Assembly (NCBI GenBank): GCA_020630065.1
Contig: JAHDCC010000004.1
Coordinates: 1 to 64,000, forward strand
Direction of reading: 5' to 3'
Source of the DNA: Acidimicrobiales bacterium
GTDB lineage: Bacteria > Actinomycetota > Acidimicrobiia > Acidimicrobiales > SZUA-35
DNA length: 64,000 bases
Below the pieces are notes generated by a model. That model saw only the letters and a program-made list of their open reading frames with translations, was not told the origin of the DNA and did no database searches. Shown here in pieces: positions 45,044-54,232 of this stretch (the stretch's first letter is position 1; the number at the start of each line of letters is the position of its first letter). The position numbers and the translations under genes were made by a program.

Positions 45044-46612
45044 ATGATCAAAACACTACAGTTAGCGCTTGCGCTTCTCCTAGTTCTGAGCGCCTGCTCG
45101 TCCGGTTCGGAGACTGCGTCAACAAACGTGGATGGTCCAAGTGCCTCCACCAGCGCCGAAGACTCCGATAACCAATCGTCAGACACATTGACCGTAGCGA
45201 TGGCGTTTGCTCCCGATTCCGGGCTAGCGATCGACACCGATGACGCCCTGACCTTAGCCGACTCCGGAACTGTTGAAGGGCTAGTCGCATCCGACGCAAG
45301 CGGCGAAGCGAAACCAGCTTTAGCCGAATCGTGGACACAGATCGACCCAACAACCTGGGGATTCACCCTCCGTTCTGACGTCACGTTCCACGACGGAGTC
45401 GAATTCAACGCAGACGCAGTAGTTACCGCATTCGAGTATTTGGCGAATTCGGCCACCCCGCCGAGAACCATCAAAGGTGTAGGTCTGGCAGCCGAAGCCG
45501 TTGACGAACAAACCGTTCGCGTCACAACCGAAAACCCGGACCCGATTCTCCCGATCCGGCTTTCGAGCGCCAACACGGCAATACTTAGCCCAACCGCCTA
45601 CGAATCTGAAACCCCAGACCCGATCGGGCACGGCACCGGTCCGTTCGAAATCACTGACTTCACTCCAGATCAGTCACTAACCGTTCAACGATACGACGGG
45701 TATTGGGGCGAACCAGCAAAGTTGGCGGAAGCAACACTTCGGTTCCTTCCCGATCCGAGTAGTCGGGCCGCAGCTGTACGATCCGGCGAAGTTGATATCG
45801 CTGAAGGTATAGCGTTGGCCGACGCCGAAGCAATCGAAGAGGACGATTCGATCGAACTGCAAACGATCGCACTGCCTCGTACCACCTCGATCTATACCAA
45901 TACTACGAGTGGCCCGATGAGCGATCCCGCTGTCCGTGAAGCTGCTGAGTTAGCAATCGACAACGAGGCGATCGCCGAACAGCTACTCGAAGGTAAATTT
46001 GTTGCGGCGAGTAACTACTTCGGACCCGAAAACGAATGGCTCACTGCAGGCGACGTTAAGAACGACGCCGACAAGGCCAAAGAAATTCTAGAAGAGGCAG
46101 GGTTCTCCACCGACGGTTCCGACGCCAACTTGACGGTTAACCTATCGACCTACCCTGACCGTCCAGAACTCGAAGACATAGCGGTAGTAGCCCAAGCCCA
46201 ACTAGAAGAAGTCGGCTTCACGGTCGAACTGGCCGTCGCCGAGTACTCGACATTAGAACCTCAAGGTCTTGGAGGCGAGCTCGACCTGTTTGTCCTGTCT
46301 CGAAGCTACTACCTCGATATGGCCGATCCGGCAGCGTTCCTGACTAGCGACTTCACCTGCGAAGGCGGCTACAACTTGAACACATTCTGCTCCGAGGAAT
46401 TCGACAACATCATGGCTGAGCTGACCGAAAAGATTGAACCAGCTGATCGGGAACCTCTGTTTGCTTCGGCGGCGGAACTGTTAGCCGAAGAAACCGTCGG
46501 AATCCCGATCGTGCACAACCAAGCTCAGGTTGCGGTAAGCGAGCGGGTTGAAGGTTTCGTAGCTGATCCGTTCGAACGGACCTTGATTACTTCTTCACTG
46601 TCGTTGAGCTAA
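45044..46612 (+). CDS. ABC transporter substrate-binding lipoprotein, family 5
   Basis: 522 residues with lipobox VLSAC and a Ser/Thr/Asp-rich linker. SBP_bac_5 fold: ESWTQIDPTTWGFTLRSDVTFHDG region (about 95-118), then GTGPFEITDFTPDQ, VDIAEG and NLNTFCSEEFDNIMAEL. Collects peptide-like or nickel-like ligands outside the cell. Eight bases after the ATPase gene. Ligand not predictable. Confidence 0.94.
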   Translation: MIKTLQLALALLLVLSACSSGSETASTNVDGPSASTSAEDSDNQSSDTLTVAMAFAPDSGLAIDTDDALTLADSGTVEGLVASDASGEAKPALAESWTQIDPTTWGFTLRSDVTFHDGVEFNADAVVTAFEYLANSATPPRTIKGVGLAAEAVDEQTVRVTTENPDPILPIRLSSANTAILSPTAYESETPDPIGHGTGPFEITDFTPDQSLTVQRYDGYWGEPAKLAEATLRFLPDPSSRAAAVRSGEVDIAEGIALADAEAIEEDDSIELQTIALPRTTSIYTNTTSGPMSDPAVREAAELAIDNEAIAEQLLEGKFVAASNYFGPENEWLTAGDVKNDADKAKEILEEAGFSTDGSDANLTVNLSTYPDRPELEDIAVVAQAQLEEVGFTVELAVAEYSTLEPQGLGGELDLFVLSRSYYLDMADPAAFLTSDFTCEGGYNLNTFCSEEFDNIMAELTEKIEPADREPLFASAAELLAEETVGIPIVHNQAQVAVSERVEGFVADPFERTLITSSLSLS

Positions 46613-46640
46613 CCGTCGTTAAACGTAGCAGCTAGCGGCG

Positions 46641-47576
46641 ATGGCACAAAACTCGTTCTTAACCCGACTGATCATGGTCCCGATCGTGATGGTGCTTACC
46701 ACCATCGTCATGTTCGCCTTGCCCGAATTGCAAGGAGTAGACCAGGCAAGTGCCACGTTACGCGCCCGAACCGACGGCGCGTCACTAGACCAAGAAACAC
46801 TTGACGGATTGGAACGAGAGTTAGGGCTTGACCGTCCCGTCCACGAACAATATTTCGACTATCTGGGTCGCCTCGCAACAGGGGACTTTGGGGAGTCGAA
46901 CATATCGAGACGGCCAGTTCGTCCTCAAGTTGTCGACGCAGCAAAAACATCGGCCACCCTTATAGGGGTAGCGATGACGATTTCGGTAGTGGCGGCGGTA
47001 GCCATAGGGGTTACCGCCGCCGCTAAACCGTTTGGTTTGTTCGACAAGTTCACGACGGCGACGAGCCGAATTTGGGTTTCTATCCCGAGTCACGTTTCTG
47101 CCCCTGTGCTCGTCTACTTTTTCGGGGTGAGACAACAGTGGCTTCCGACCAGTGGGTGGGGCGACTACTCACATATGGTTTTGCCAGTGTTTGCGTTGGC
47201 GGTAGGCCCAACCGCGCTTTTCTCTCAGGTCGTCAGGGCCGAAACCGCACAAGCGTTACAGCAGCCCTATGTTCGGACAGCGAAAGCAAAGGGTGTCCGT
47301 CGATGGAAAATCGTGTGGGTTCACGCAGCCCGAATGTCGGCGAACGGGGTGTTAGCTTTGGGTGGGATGTTCGCTGCCGGGCTCTTTGGCGGTTCGGTAA
47401 TTGTCGAAGTGGTTTTTGGTATTCCGGGAATCGGTCGGCTGCTTCATGATGCGGTCAAAGATTCGGACGTGCCGATGTTGCAGGCCGGGGGGCTAGTTGT
47501 TGTTGCCGCCGGTCTAGTGATTGGAGCGGTATCGGATTATGTGTCATCGTTGTTGTCTCCACCAACGGGGGAGTAG
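46641..47576 (+). CDS. ABC transporter permease, DppB type
   Basis: 311 residues, six membrane helices, extracytoplasmic loop after the first helix. The EAA motif region reads YVRTAKAKGVRRWKIVWVHAAR, fitting the ATPase contact. Ends in a one-base overlap (TAGTGATG region) close to the second permease. Forms the heterodimeric channel with the next gene product. Confidence 0.94.
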   Translation: MAQNSFLTRLIMVPIVMVLTTIVMFALPELQGVDQASATLRARTDGASLDQETLDGLERELGLDRPVHEQYFDYLGRLATGDFGESNISRRPVRPQVVDAAKTSATLIGVAMTISVVAAVAIGVTAAAKPFGLFDKFTTATSRIWVSIPSHVSAPVLVYFFGVRQQWLPTSGWGDYSHMVLPVFALAVGPTALFSQVVRAETAQALQQPYVRTAKAKGVRRWKIVWVHAARMSANGVLALGGMFAAGLFGGSVIVEVVFGIPGIGRLLHDAVKDSDVPMLQAGGLVVVAAGLVIGAVSDYVSSLLSPPTGE

Positions 47577-48385
47577 TGATGGCTACGATGAGATCGAGAC
47601 CATGGGTACTGTCGGTTGGTTTGGCCGTGTTGTTGGTTGTTGTGTTGGCGGCGGCCGGTAGCCGGCTGGATTTCTCCGGTGGGGAACTTGACCTTTCGCA
47701 ACGCCTCGACGGTCCCAGCCGTCAACATCTTCTCGGTACCGATCATTTGGGTCGAGACCTGTTGAGCAGGCTATTTACGGGTGGGTTTATTAGTCTCGGA
47801 GCGGCGACTCTTTCGCTTGTTTCAACTGCCGTGATCGGTACGGTTCTCGGTGTGTGGGCCGGTTGGGTAGGCGGTAAAGCTGCTGGGTTGTTGACCGTGA
47901 CGACCGACGCGTTGGTAGCTATACCGTCGGTGGTTGTTGCGATTGTTGTCGTGTCGATTTTGCAGCCGGGAGTCTTGGGTATCGTGGCTGCGATGACGGT
48001 TACCGGGTGGCTGCCGTTCGCCCGTTTAGCTCTTCGTTTGACGATCCAAGAACTCGAGATGGAATATGTCGAGGCGGCTAGGTTTTCCGAGGCGGGAACA
48101 TTTCGGTTGCTTAGTCAAACGTTGTTGCCAAATATTGCTCGTCCGTTGCTCGCTCACGGAGTTCTGCGATTTCCGGGCAAGCTTATGTTGTTTTCTGGTC
48201 TGTCTTTTCTTGGTCTTGGTCCTCAACCGCCGACCCCTGAATGGGGGGCGATGTTGGCTGAGGGTGTGGCCGAACTCGAGCGGACGCCTCTTCTCGTGAT
48301 CGCACCCGGGTTATGTATTGTGTTGTCTGGGGTTGTAGTTGCTATGTATGGCCGACGGTTAGAAGAGCGTTCGGCTAGAACATAG
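47576..48385 (+). CDS. ABC transporter permease, DppC type
   Basis: 269 residues. After the first helix comes HLLGTDHLGRDLLSRLFTG, the typical DppC entry, and EYVEAARFSEAGTFRLLSQTLLPN is the EAA loop (about 162-185). GLSFLGLGPQPPTPEWGAML is the characteristic C-terminal signature of this permease group. Translationally coupled to DppB. Last gene of the importer operon, convergent with the WXG/RTX operon. Confidence 0.95.
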   Translation: MMATMRSRPWVLSVGLAVLLVVVLAAAGSRLDFSGGELDLSQRLDGPSRQHLLGTDHLGRDLLSRLFTGGFISLGAATLSLVSTAVIGTVLGVWAGWVGGKAAGLLTVTTDALVAIPSVVVAIVVVSILQPGVLGIVAAMTVTGWLPFARLALRLTIQELEMEYVEAARFSEAGTFRLLSQTLLPNIARPLLAHGVLRFPGKLMLFSGLSFLGLGPQPPTPEWGAMLAEGVAELERTPLLVIAPGLCIVLSGVVVAMYGRRLEERSART

Positions 48386-48395
48386 ACTGCGGCAA

Positions 48396-48791
48396 TTAGG
48401 GGCAGAGGTCGCCTTCGATGATGAAGTAGAATTCGTAGCCGTCCGCTTCCTCTTCTTCGGGGGTAGCGATTTCGAGTTCGCCTGGTTTATAGGTGAGAAC
48501 GGGTAGCGATTCGTCGAGTTGAGCTTCGGGGTCATCGAGGACCGGCCCAACTCGAGCATTAACATCGCTAGAGTCACCGGCTGTGACGAGATATTGCGTC
48601 TCGCCAGGTTGGATATCGTTTCGGTAGGAGCCAATATTTTCCACAATACGGTCGTATTCGACTTGGATTGGGGTGTTGCAGTTGTTTCTGGCGCCGATGT
48701 TTCGTAGGGCGGAGTCGGGGGTGCAGGCGGTTAGTGCGGATGTGGTGAGGAACAGTAGTGTTACGGCGATGGTTTTGGTTTGGGGATTCAT
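48396..48791 (-). CDS. Small lipoprotein, last gene of the WXG/RTX operon
   Basis: 131 residues with lipobox LTAC (C22). The mature domain is beta-rich and acidic with two cysteines (NNCNTPIQV and the final residue pair LCP) that may pair. It overlaps the upstream LpqN-like gene by four bases (ATGA). No family recognised. Membrane-anchored outside the cell; may help present or tether the operon products, which is inference. Confidence 0.75.
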   Translation of the reverse strand: MNPQTKTIAVTLLFLTTSALTACTPDSALRNIGARNNCNTPIQVEYDRIVENIGSYRNDIQPGETQYLVTAGDSSDVNARVGPVLDDPEAQLDESLPVLTYKPGELEIATPEEEEADGYEFYFIIEGDLCP

Positions 48792-49312
48792 GGTTGGTGT
48801 GTTTCTGGTTGTTCGGGTTCGAGGATGGTGAAGATCGTTTCTTTGCCTTGTTTGCTTCCTGCGGCGTAGACACCGGTGATGTTGACGATGTGGGCCAGAT
48901 GGTCGCTGTGTATGTATGACAGAATTTGGAGATGTTCCATACGTTTACCAGGGAACTGGCTTTGGCATACTGCGGCGATTGTTGGGCGAGGTGTAGCGTG
49001 GTAGCGGCTACTTATGACTTCGTCGTACTCCTTTGATTCCTGTTCGAAAAGTTCGGTAAGGAAGGTTTCAGCCGATGATAGTGGCAGGGTACGCAACACG
49101 CTGGCCACGATACTGGGTGTCACACCGTCGATCGGTTCAGGGCCACAAACAGCCATATCGACTTTGCGCATCGGTTGAACATAGTCGGACGGGCTGATCG
49201 CCTTCCACGTTGCCGGGATTCGAAGCCCAATAGTTGGAGGCCCAGGAAACAAAGCAGACGGAAACGTCACCTCAGCGATGTCGTTATTGGTGGAGTGTTC
49301 AGAGAGGGTCAA
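48788..49312 (-). CDS. LpqN/LpqT-like protein without signal peptide
   Basis: 174 residues. FPSALFPGPPTIGLRIPATWKAI, with the later LSSAETFLTEL and a central alpha-beta layout, resembles the mycobacterial LpqN/LpqT and related Mog1/PsbP-like fold proteins. No signal peptide or lipobox, unlike LpqN itself. Four-base overlaps on both sides (ATGA) show strict coupling with the RTX gene upstream and the lipoprotein gene downstream. In type VII loci such proteins can accompany substrates; a chaperone-like role is a guess. Confidence 0.55.
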   Translation of the reverse strand: MTLSEHSTNNDIAEVTFPSALFPGPPTIGLRIPATWKAISPSDYVQPMRKVDMAVCGPEPIDGVTPSIVASVLRTLPLSSAETFLTELFEQESKEYDEVISSRYHATPRPTIAAVCQSQFPGKRMEHLQILSYIHSDHLAHIVNITGVYAAGSKQGKETIFTILEPEQPETHQP

Positions 49313-51015
49313 AACCAGATCACCTTGCCTATCTCAGCCGATATCTTTCCTGCCAACCCACGGTCATCAAAAGTTCCGCCCTCATTGAGGCCACGTTGAT
49401 AGCGACGAGTGCTGCCGGGTTCAGTCGTTGGATAGTAGCCGTCGGGAAGTTCCAGATCGGGGGATGGGTACGTGCTTGGGTCATTCGGGTCAAAGTTCTC
49501 TTGGATGTAGTAGCCTTCGCGTTCGTGCTCGGTGTCGTAATAGCCGTCACCACCGAGTGCGATATCGACGACGCTGGAGGTAACCCAACGACCTAAGAAC
49601 CCTGCAGTGCCGTGTTCTTCGTACTGGTACACATGCTGCTGCTCATGTGCAACAGTTGCGTCGTCCGGGACAGGTTCGTCGTATATAACGGTGTGGCCCA
49701 ACGTTATCGCGCCGCCCTGAGGTGTCGTCACACCGGTAATGCAGGAATGATCGCCGCCACAAAAGCCGCCAGGGTCGCCGTGATAAAGTTCGCCGTCCAA
49801 GCCAATAATGGCGACCGCTGCGACTCCATCTTCGAACACCGCGTCAAATCTGCCGCCCGGAGTAGTGAACCATAGAGGGTCTTGTTCAAATCGGCGTTTG
49901 TTGGCCTCGATCGTGTACTCGCCGAACTCGCCTAAACGTTCCGAGCCTTCTTCCACCCAACCGGGTGTTTCGAAACTAGGCAAATCGATGTTGGGGCCGA
50001 ACGGTGTCGGATCATACCAAGGTCTACGCTCAGGCTCCTCTTCGACCGGTTCTGGTTTAGTGTCAACAATCGTGTCGTTATCGTTGCCATGAAACATGTC
50101 TTCGCTGCTATCGCCAGTGATCGTATCGGTTCCAGCGTTACCTCGAAGTTCGTCACGACCGGCCCCGCCATCGATCTGGTCATCGCCGTCGTTACCGAAG
50201 ATCTGGTCGTCGCCTCTATCGCCGCCAATCGTGTCGTCACCATCACCGCCGTACAACGTATCATCGCCTGATCCGCCGGAAAGCTCATCGGACCCTGACC
50301 CGCCAAGAACATTGTCATCGCCCGATCCGCCGGAAAGTTCATCGGAGCCCGACCCGCCGAGAATACGGTCGTTTCCTGACCCGCCGGAAAGTTCATCAGA
50401 GCCCGTTCCACCCAGAATCTTGTCGTCTCCTTGACGACCGCGGATCGTGTCCGCACCGGACCCGCCCACAAGCTCGTCGTCACCCGACCCGCCGACGATA
50501 CGATCGTTCCCGGCCCCGCCGTCAACAGTCAACGACGCCTCAACATTGGTACTGATAGAAACGTCATCGTCACCGTCGCCGGTCTCAATCGTCAGATCAG
50601 CCGACTGCTCCACAGTCAACTCGATCTCTTCACCGTTCACATACACAACAAGCCGACCGTCGGCCAGCTCGTGAACCTCGACGTTATCGTCATCGTCACC
50701 AGTGATCAGAGTGAACCCGTCGTCGTTCGAGAACGTAACCCCAGCCTCGTCGAACTGTTTCTGCTGATCGGCTTCAGAGATGTCGCCTCGAACACCACCC
50801 GCAAACTTCTCCAACGCTTTCATCGTGTCCAACATGCCGTCGACGATCGTTGGGCCGTCGACATCACCCGAAGCAAAAACACAAGCCTCCGACACCCGAT
50901 TCTGCAGCAGCTCCAACGAAAAGAGCTTCTCATGCAAATCGCCACGCATCTTGGCGCCGTCAGTCAGAAACTCCCCAACAGCGTCGGTGTCCATAGAAAC
51001 CATCGGGTCAGTCAC
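49309..51015 (-). CDS. RTX-repeat protein with HEXXH metallopeptidase-like C-terminal domain
   Basis: 568 residues in three parts. 1-95: helical, no signal peptide, resembling a WXG100/LXG-type partner domain. 165-315: about 16 Gly/Asp-rich nonapeptide RTX repeats (GGSGDDELV type), a calcium-binding beta roll. 330-568: a compact domain with HEQQH at 457-461 (DATVAHEQQHVYQYEEHG) and later HEREGY (E498/E500), giving a candidate third zinc ligand, as in short zincins. RTX proteins usually leave by type I secretion, yet the partner here is a WXG100 protein 11 bases upstream. Likely a secreted, calcium-stabilised peptidase or toxin-like enzyme; target unknown. Confidence 0.8.
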   Translation of the reverse strand: MTDPMVSMDTDAVGEFLTDGAKMRGDLHEKLFSLELLQNRVSEACVFASGDVDGPTIVDGMLDTMKALEKFAGGVRGDISEADQQKQFDEAGVTFSNDDGFTLITGDDDDNVEVHELADGRLVVYVNGEEIELTVEQSADLTIETGDGDDDVSISTNVEASLTVDGGAGNDRIVGGSGDDELVGGSGADTIRGRQGDDKILGGTGSDELSGGSGNDRILGGSGSDELSGGSGDDNVLGGSGSDELSGGSGDDTLYGGDGDDTIGGDRGDDQIFGNDGDDQIDGGAGRDELRGNAGTDTITGDSSEDMFHGNDNDTIVDTKPEPVEEEPERRPWYDPTPFGPNIDLPSFETPGWVEEGSERLGEFGEYTIEANKRRFEQDPLWFTTPGGRFDAVFEDGVAAVAIIGLDGELYHGDPGGFCGGDHSCITGVTTPQGGAITLGHTVIYDEPVPDDATVAHEQQHVYQYEEHGTAGFLGRWVTSSVVDIALGGDGYYDTEHEREGYYIQENFDPNDPSTYPSPDLELPDGYYPTTEPGSTRRYQRGLNEGGTFDDRGLAGKISAEIGKVIWF

Positions 51016-51026
51016 GACTCGCCTCC

Positions 51027-51464
51027 TTAAACAGTCGGGTTGAAATCAGGGCCAACAGGTTTGGTCACCGGCAGCGGAGCCGGGCCAACTTCGACAGCTG
51101 AATCATCGCCAACAAAATTGTCGAAAAACTGTTCGCCTATCGAACGACTGTTACGTTCCTCATCTACCGCCGCCTCGTACTCGCGTCGCCGGTTCTCATC
51201 CGTCGCTTCAACCCATGCCCCAGCCCAACTGTTGGCGGCCCGACGTAACGACCTAGACGAAACTGTGAAGTCGTCGCTCTCCTCTGTTGCCCGCTTGCGA
51301 AAATCGTCGCCGTGAGGGCCCTTCCAATCTTTAGACGCAGACTCGATATCAGTGTCGCGGGCAGAGGCAACCGCGTCGAGATCTTCAGACATCCGCCACA
51401 AGGCTCGAGCCAGTTCGAGAGAACCCTCCGTGTCGAATTCGACAGGCTGAAACGACACGACCAC
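51027..51464 (-). CDS. WXG100 family protein
   Basis: 145 residues, two helices with a W47-K48-G49 turn (SKDWKGPHGDDF), the defining WXG motif, and a Ser/Arg/Trp-rich second helix. The C-terminal 50 residues form a proline-rich, likely disordered tail (VGPAPLPVTKPVG). It opens the operon with the RTX protein. Family members dimerise or pair with larger substrates and are secreted by type VII systems. No EccC/EssC gene is in this window. Confidence 0.85.
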   Translation of the reverse strand: MVVSFQPVEFDTEGSLELARALWRMSEDLDAVASARDTDIESASKDWKGPHGDDFRKRATEESDDFTVSSRSLRRAANSWAGAWVEATDENRRREYEAAVDEERNSRSIGEQFFDNFVGDDSAVEVGPAPLPVTKPVGPDFNPTV

Positions 51465-51738
51465 GATCCCTTTCTCACTATCGAACGGAACAGTTGCCGA
51501 TCACGAACAAACCCGCACGCCGTGATCGAACCGCCAGAACAACACCCGCCGTTGCCCTCCTGTGAGCATAGTCAGCCTAACCGCATCATAAAACGCTCTC
51601 GAGTGATGTTTTTGCCGATAATGAGATGTCCAATTCTCTCATTCGACCGTATTGATCAACCTGACTATCTTCGTGTCTCGGCAGCGGCAACTACGTACGG
51701 TTTGTGCTTGAAAGTCTGTGTGGCGTGAAACGGACTAG
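51465..51738. promoter_or_regulatory. Upstream region of the WXG/RTX operon
   Basis: 274 bp between two leftward genes. It should hold the promoter of the WXG operon; an AGAAAGGGATC ribosome site precedes its start. No protein-coding frame is convincing, and I could not single out -35/-10 boxes with confidence. Confidence 0.35.
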
Positions 51739-52677
51739 TTAGGAGCCGTTGTGGCACGGCTGGGTGCCAGCATCGATAGCGGCGCCGTCGGTAGACAGAA
51801 ACTCCCACGAATACTCGGTCTCGCCTAACGTGAACATCACTACACCGTGGTGAGAGTTCTCTCGTATCTGAGACCCCGGCAACGGTTCACCAAACTCGGT
51901 GAACGGAGCGCCGCCCGTGCCGACCGTAAAGTTCGCTATTCCCGCCGGGTCGGGTACCCCCTCCGGGTTTAACGGTTCGAAACGTTCATAGTGGTGACTG
52001 TTACCCACCACCAAAACGTCGGCTCCGTTGTCGTACAACAAGCTGTATAGGTCGCCCATATTTTTGAGGCCCTGATAGTTAGGTGACGACGTGAATCGGG
52101 GTTTATGCCAGACTGCCAGTCGGCATTTGTCGGGCTCGGCTGCGACCGCCTCGGCCACGAACGCATACTGGTCTGACTTCGGACCGCAGTTGACGGCTGA
52201 ACATTCGGAGTTAATGCCGATGATCTGCCAATTGCCTTCGGTGAAGGTCCACCATCCTTGACCGGGCTGCCCGACCCGTTCGGCGTCAAACAGATCGTAC
52301 AGAGGCGACGCGTCTGGGGTTTTGTAGTCGTTGTCGCCAGGCACCGCCCAAATCCGGTCGGTGACGTCGCCGTACAGAGGCATGAAGCACTCGTCGATTC
52401 TGGCTTGCGATCCGTCAGGGTAAGCCAGATCGCCGACGATCACCATGTTGGCTTCGGTTCCCTTGACGAGTTCAGCAACTTGGTCGGCGGGTTTTCGACA
52501 GTCGGCGGTATCGCCAAACACTACAAGCTCGACGGGTTCAGGCGGAGTCGTCGTGGTAGTGGCTTGTTGGGTGGGTGGGCTGTTCGTAGTGGTGGGGTTG
52601 GCTGTCTCTGTAGACGAGGTGCAGGCGGTAGCTAGCACAGCCATGACGAATACGGTTGCAAGGCGACGGTAAGACAC
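51739..52677 (-). CDS. Acid-phosphatase-like (calcineurin-fold) lipoprotein
   Basis: 312 residues with lipobox LATAC and a Thr/Pro-rich linker. Metallophosphoesterase motifs: VVFGDTAD (GDx), VGDLAYPDG, VPGDND, WHKPRF (His) and VVGNSHHYERF in place of the usual GHxHxYER. Purple-acid-phosphatase-type sequence pattern. The first histidine of the last motif is replaced by Asn. Expected to hydrolyse phosphate esters outside the cell. Single gene, leftward. Confidence 0.88.
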   Translation of the reverse strand: MSYRRLATVFVMAVLATACTSSTETANPTTTNSPPTQQATTTTTPPEPVELVVFGDTADCRKPADQVAELVKGTEANMVIVGDLAYPDGSQARIDECFMPLYGDVTDRIWAVPGDNDYKTPDASPLYDLFDAERVGQPGQGWWTFTEGNWQIIGINSECSAVNCGPKSDQYAFVAEAVAAEPDKCRLAVWHKPRFTSSPNYQGLKNMGDLYSLLYDNGADVLVVGNSHHYERFEPLNPEGVPDPAGIANFTVGTGGAPFTEFGEPLPGSQIRENSHHGVVMFTLGETEYSWEFLSTDGAAIDAGTQPCHNGS

Positions 52678-52723
52678 GCCTCAGACCCTAGCTGCTCTGC
52701 GACGTCAATACCATGAGCAGGCT

Positions 52724-52990
52724 TTAGCCCGTAATAGCCTGGACGGAGCCAATGAAAAGTGCGACAAGAATTGGTAGCACGAATATGAGAAGGAACGCCC
52801 ATCGCATCATGTGGTTTTTTCTGTTCGCACCGGAAGTGTTGACTCCCTGTGCCAAATCTCCGATCATGGCGATCTCTCCCTCGACGGTGTAAGGGTGAGG
52901 TCGAGATGTCAGGCTCGGGTCGTGGTCGCCGGCTCGCCTCGCAGGAGGCTTTTTCTCGGCAATCAACTCGTCGTATCCGAAATCAGACAT
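52724..52990 (-). CDS. Small C-terminally anchored membrane protein
   Basis: 88 residues. Soluble, charged N-terminal 60 residues (including EKKPPARRAGDHDP) and one C-terminal membrane helix (MRWAFLLIFVLPILVALFIG). No family recognised. Lies 46 bases beyond the phosphatase start on the same strand, so it may lead that transcript. Confidence 0.6.
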   Translation of the reverse strand: MSDFGYDELIAEKKPPARRAGDHDPSLTSRPHPYTVEGEIAMIGDLAQGVNTSGANRKNHMMRWAFLLIFVLPILVALFIGSVQAITG

Positions 52991-53169
52991 CCAATAATAG
53001 TAGCTCTGATCCGTTGAATATGTAGAGCGCCCTTCCAGTCATCGGACGTTTCACGAGCCGAAAACAAGCGCGAAATACTACGGGTGAGACATCGACGTAG
53101 AATCGCAGCAAGCGTTTGTTTGCGGCCATCGACGATGAACCGTGTTCTACCCAGACTGGGCTGAAAGTA

Positions 53170-54150
53170 ATGAAGAGATTTCTTCAACATCTGAGTTTTA
53201 TCTACGTTGTGTCCTTCATTGCTATTGTTGGGTCCGAACGGATGTTCTGGTACTGGGCCACCAACCCGCTCGCACATATTGAAGGGGCGTTGTGGTACTC
53301 GCTCTCTACGTCCGGATTTATCGCCGTGATGCGACGATTCGAGGTCCATTCGATTTGGGGTCTGATAATGGCTCTACCTATTTTCGCCTACATCACCGAG
53401 GGGTTCATTACCCCTGTTCTTTACAGCGGCGGGCCGACACCATTTTTCCCGCTGTGGTTTACCGGCTGGCATGGTTTTGGTTCCCTCTTTATTCTCGTCT
53501 TCGGGGTACGACTACTCGCCATAGAAAGACGCCCAGTAGCTATGGGGCTCCTGGGCGCCAGTATCGGGGTGTTCACCGGTACGTGGCTCATCACGTCAAA
53601 ACTGGAATCTAACTTGAACGACCCCGAACTGCTAGAAGAGCACGGCGAGCTTGTGGTTCTCCATCCAGTCGAGTTCATGGTGTATGTCAGCATGGTCACA
53701 GGGTTTCTGGTTCTGGGACATCTTGGCCTCAACTATGTGTGGCCCAAGGAACCACAACGGTTGTTTGCCCGTACTGAGAAACCTCTCGCTGGAGTTATTT
53801 TGGCTGGCGTGGTTGGTTGGACGTTCGTTATTCCGTGGGCGCTTCCAATGTTTGTTGGGCTCTGTTGGTTGCAGTTCCGTCTTTTGAGTCGCCATCGGAG
53901 CCAGCGACTCAATGGTCAGCGAACCGTTCTCGAACTGTTCGGCCAACCAGCTTCTCTAGTCGCTTTGGCTCCATTGACAATAATGGCGCCGGTAGCTGGA
54001 GTTGTTTATTTGATCTGGTGGGCGATCGCACCAACCGAAACCATATTGGCGTCGGTGTATTACGGCACTATCGCCGTACAGACCGTGGTTGCCGCCGTAG
54101 CTGTTGTCGTTGCGTGGAGGCGTATTCGTCGCCACAGCATTCGGAGATAG
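53170..54150 (+). CDS. Polytopic membrane protein of unknown function
   Basis: 326 residues and about nine predicted membrane helices. Aromatic-rich (MFWYWATNPLAHIEGALWYS near the start) with Pro/Gly-rich turns. No transporter or enzyme motif recognised. Start at ATG 53170 (CTGAAAG upstream); the frame is open to 53116. Convergent with the heliorhodopsin gene, 82 bases apart. An association with light sensing is only positional. Confidence 0.7.
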   Translation: MKRFLQHLSFIYVVSFIAIVGSERMFWYWATNPLAHIEGALWYSLSTSGFIAVMRRFEVHSIWGLIMALPIFAYITEGFITPVLYSGGPTPFFPLWFTGWHGFGSLFILVFGVRLLAIERRPVAMGLLGASIGVFTGTWLITSKLESNLNDPELLEEHGELVVLHPVEFMVYVSMVTGFLVLGHLGLNYVWPKEPQRLFARTEKPLAGVILAGVVGWTFVIPWALPMFVGLCWLQFRLLSRHRSQRLNGQRTVLELFGQPASLVALAPLTIMAPVAGVVYLIWWAIAPTETILASVYYGTIAVQTVVAAVAVVVAWRRIRRHSIRR

Positions 54151-54232
54151 CCACCCCACCCTCGTCAGGGCCGGCGTTTACTGGCTTCAGAGGCGAACCT
54201 CCCTTAGTTCCCCGGTTTCAGAGATCTGCCAG

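Noticed and set aside
50431-51030. Rightward frame of 199 codons opposite the RTX gene
   Set aside because: It arises from the repetitive Gly/Asp codons of the RTX gene read in reverse.
51312-51728. Rightward frame of 138 codons upstream of and opposite the WXG100 gene
   Set aside because: Mostly antisense to the WXG gene; no start signal.
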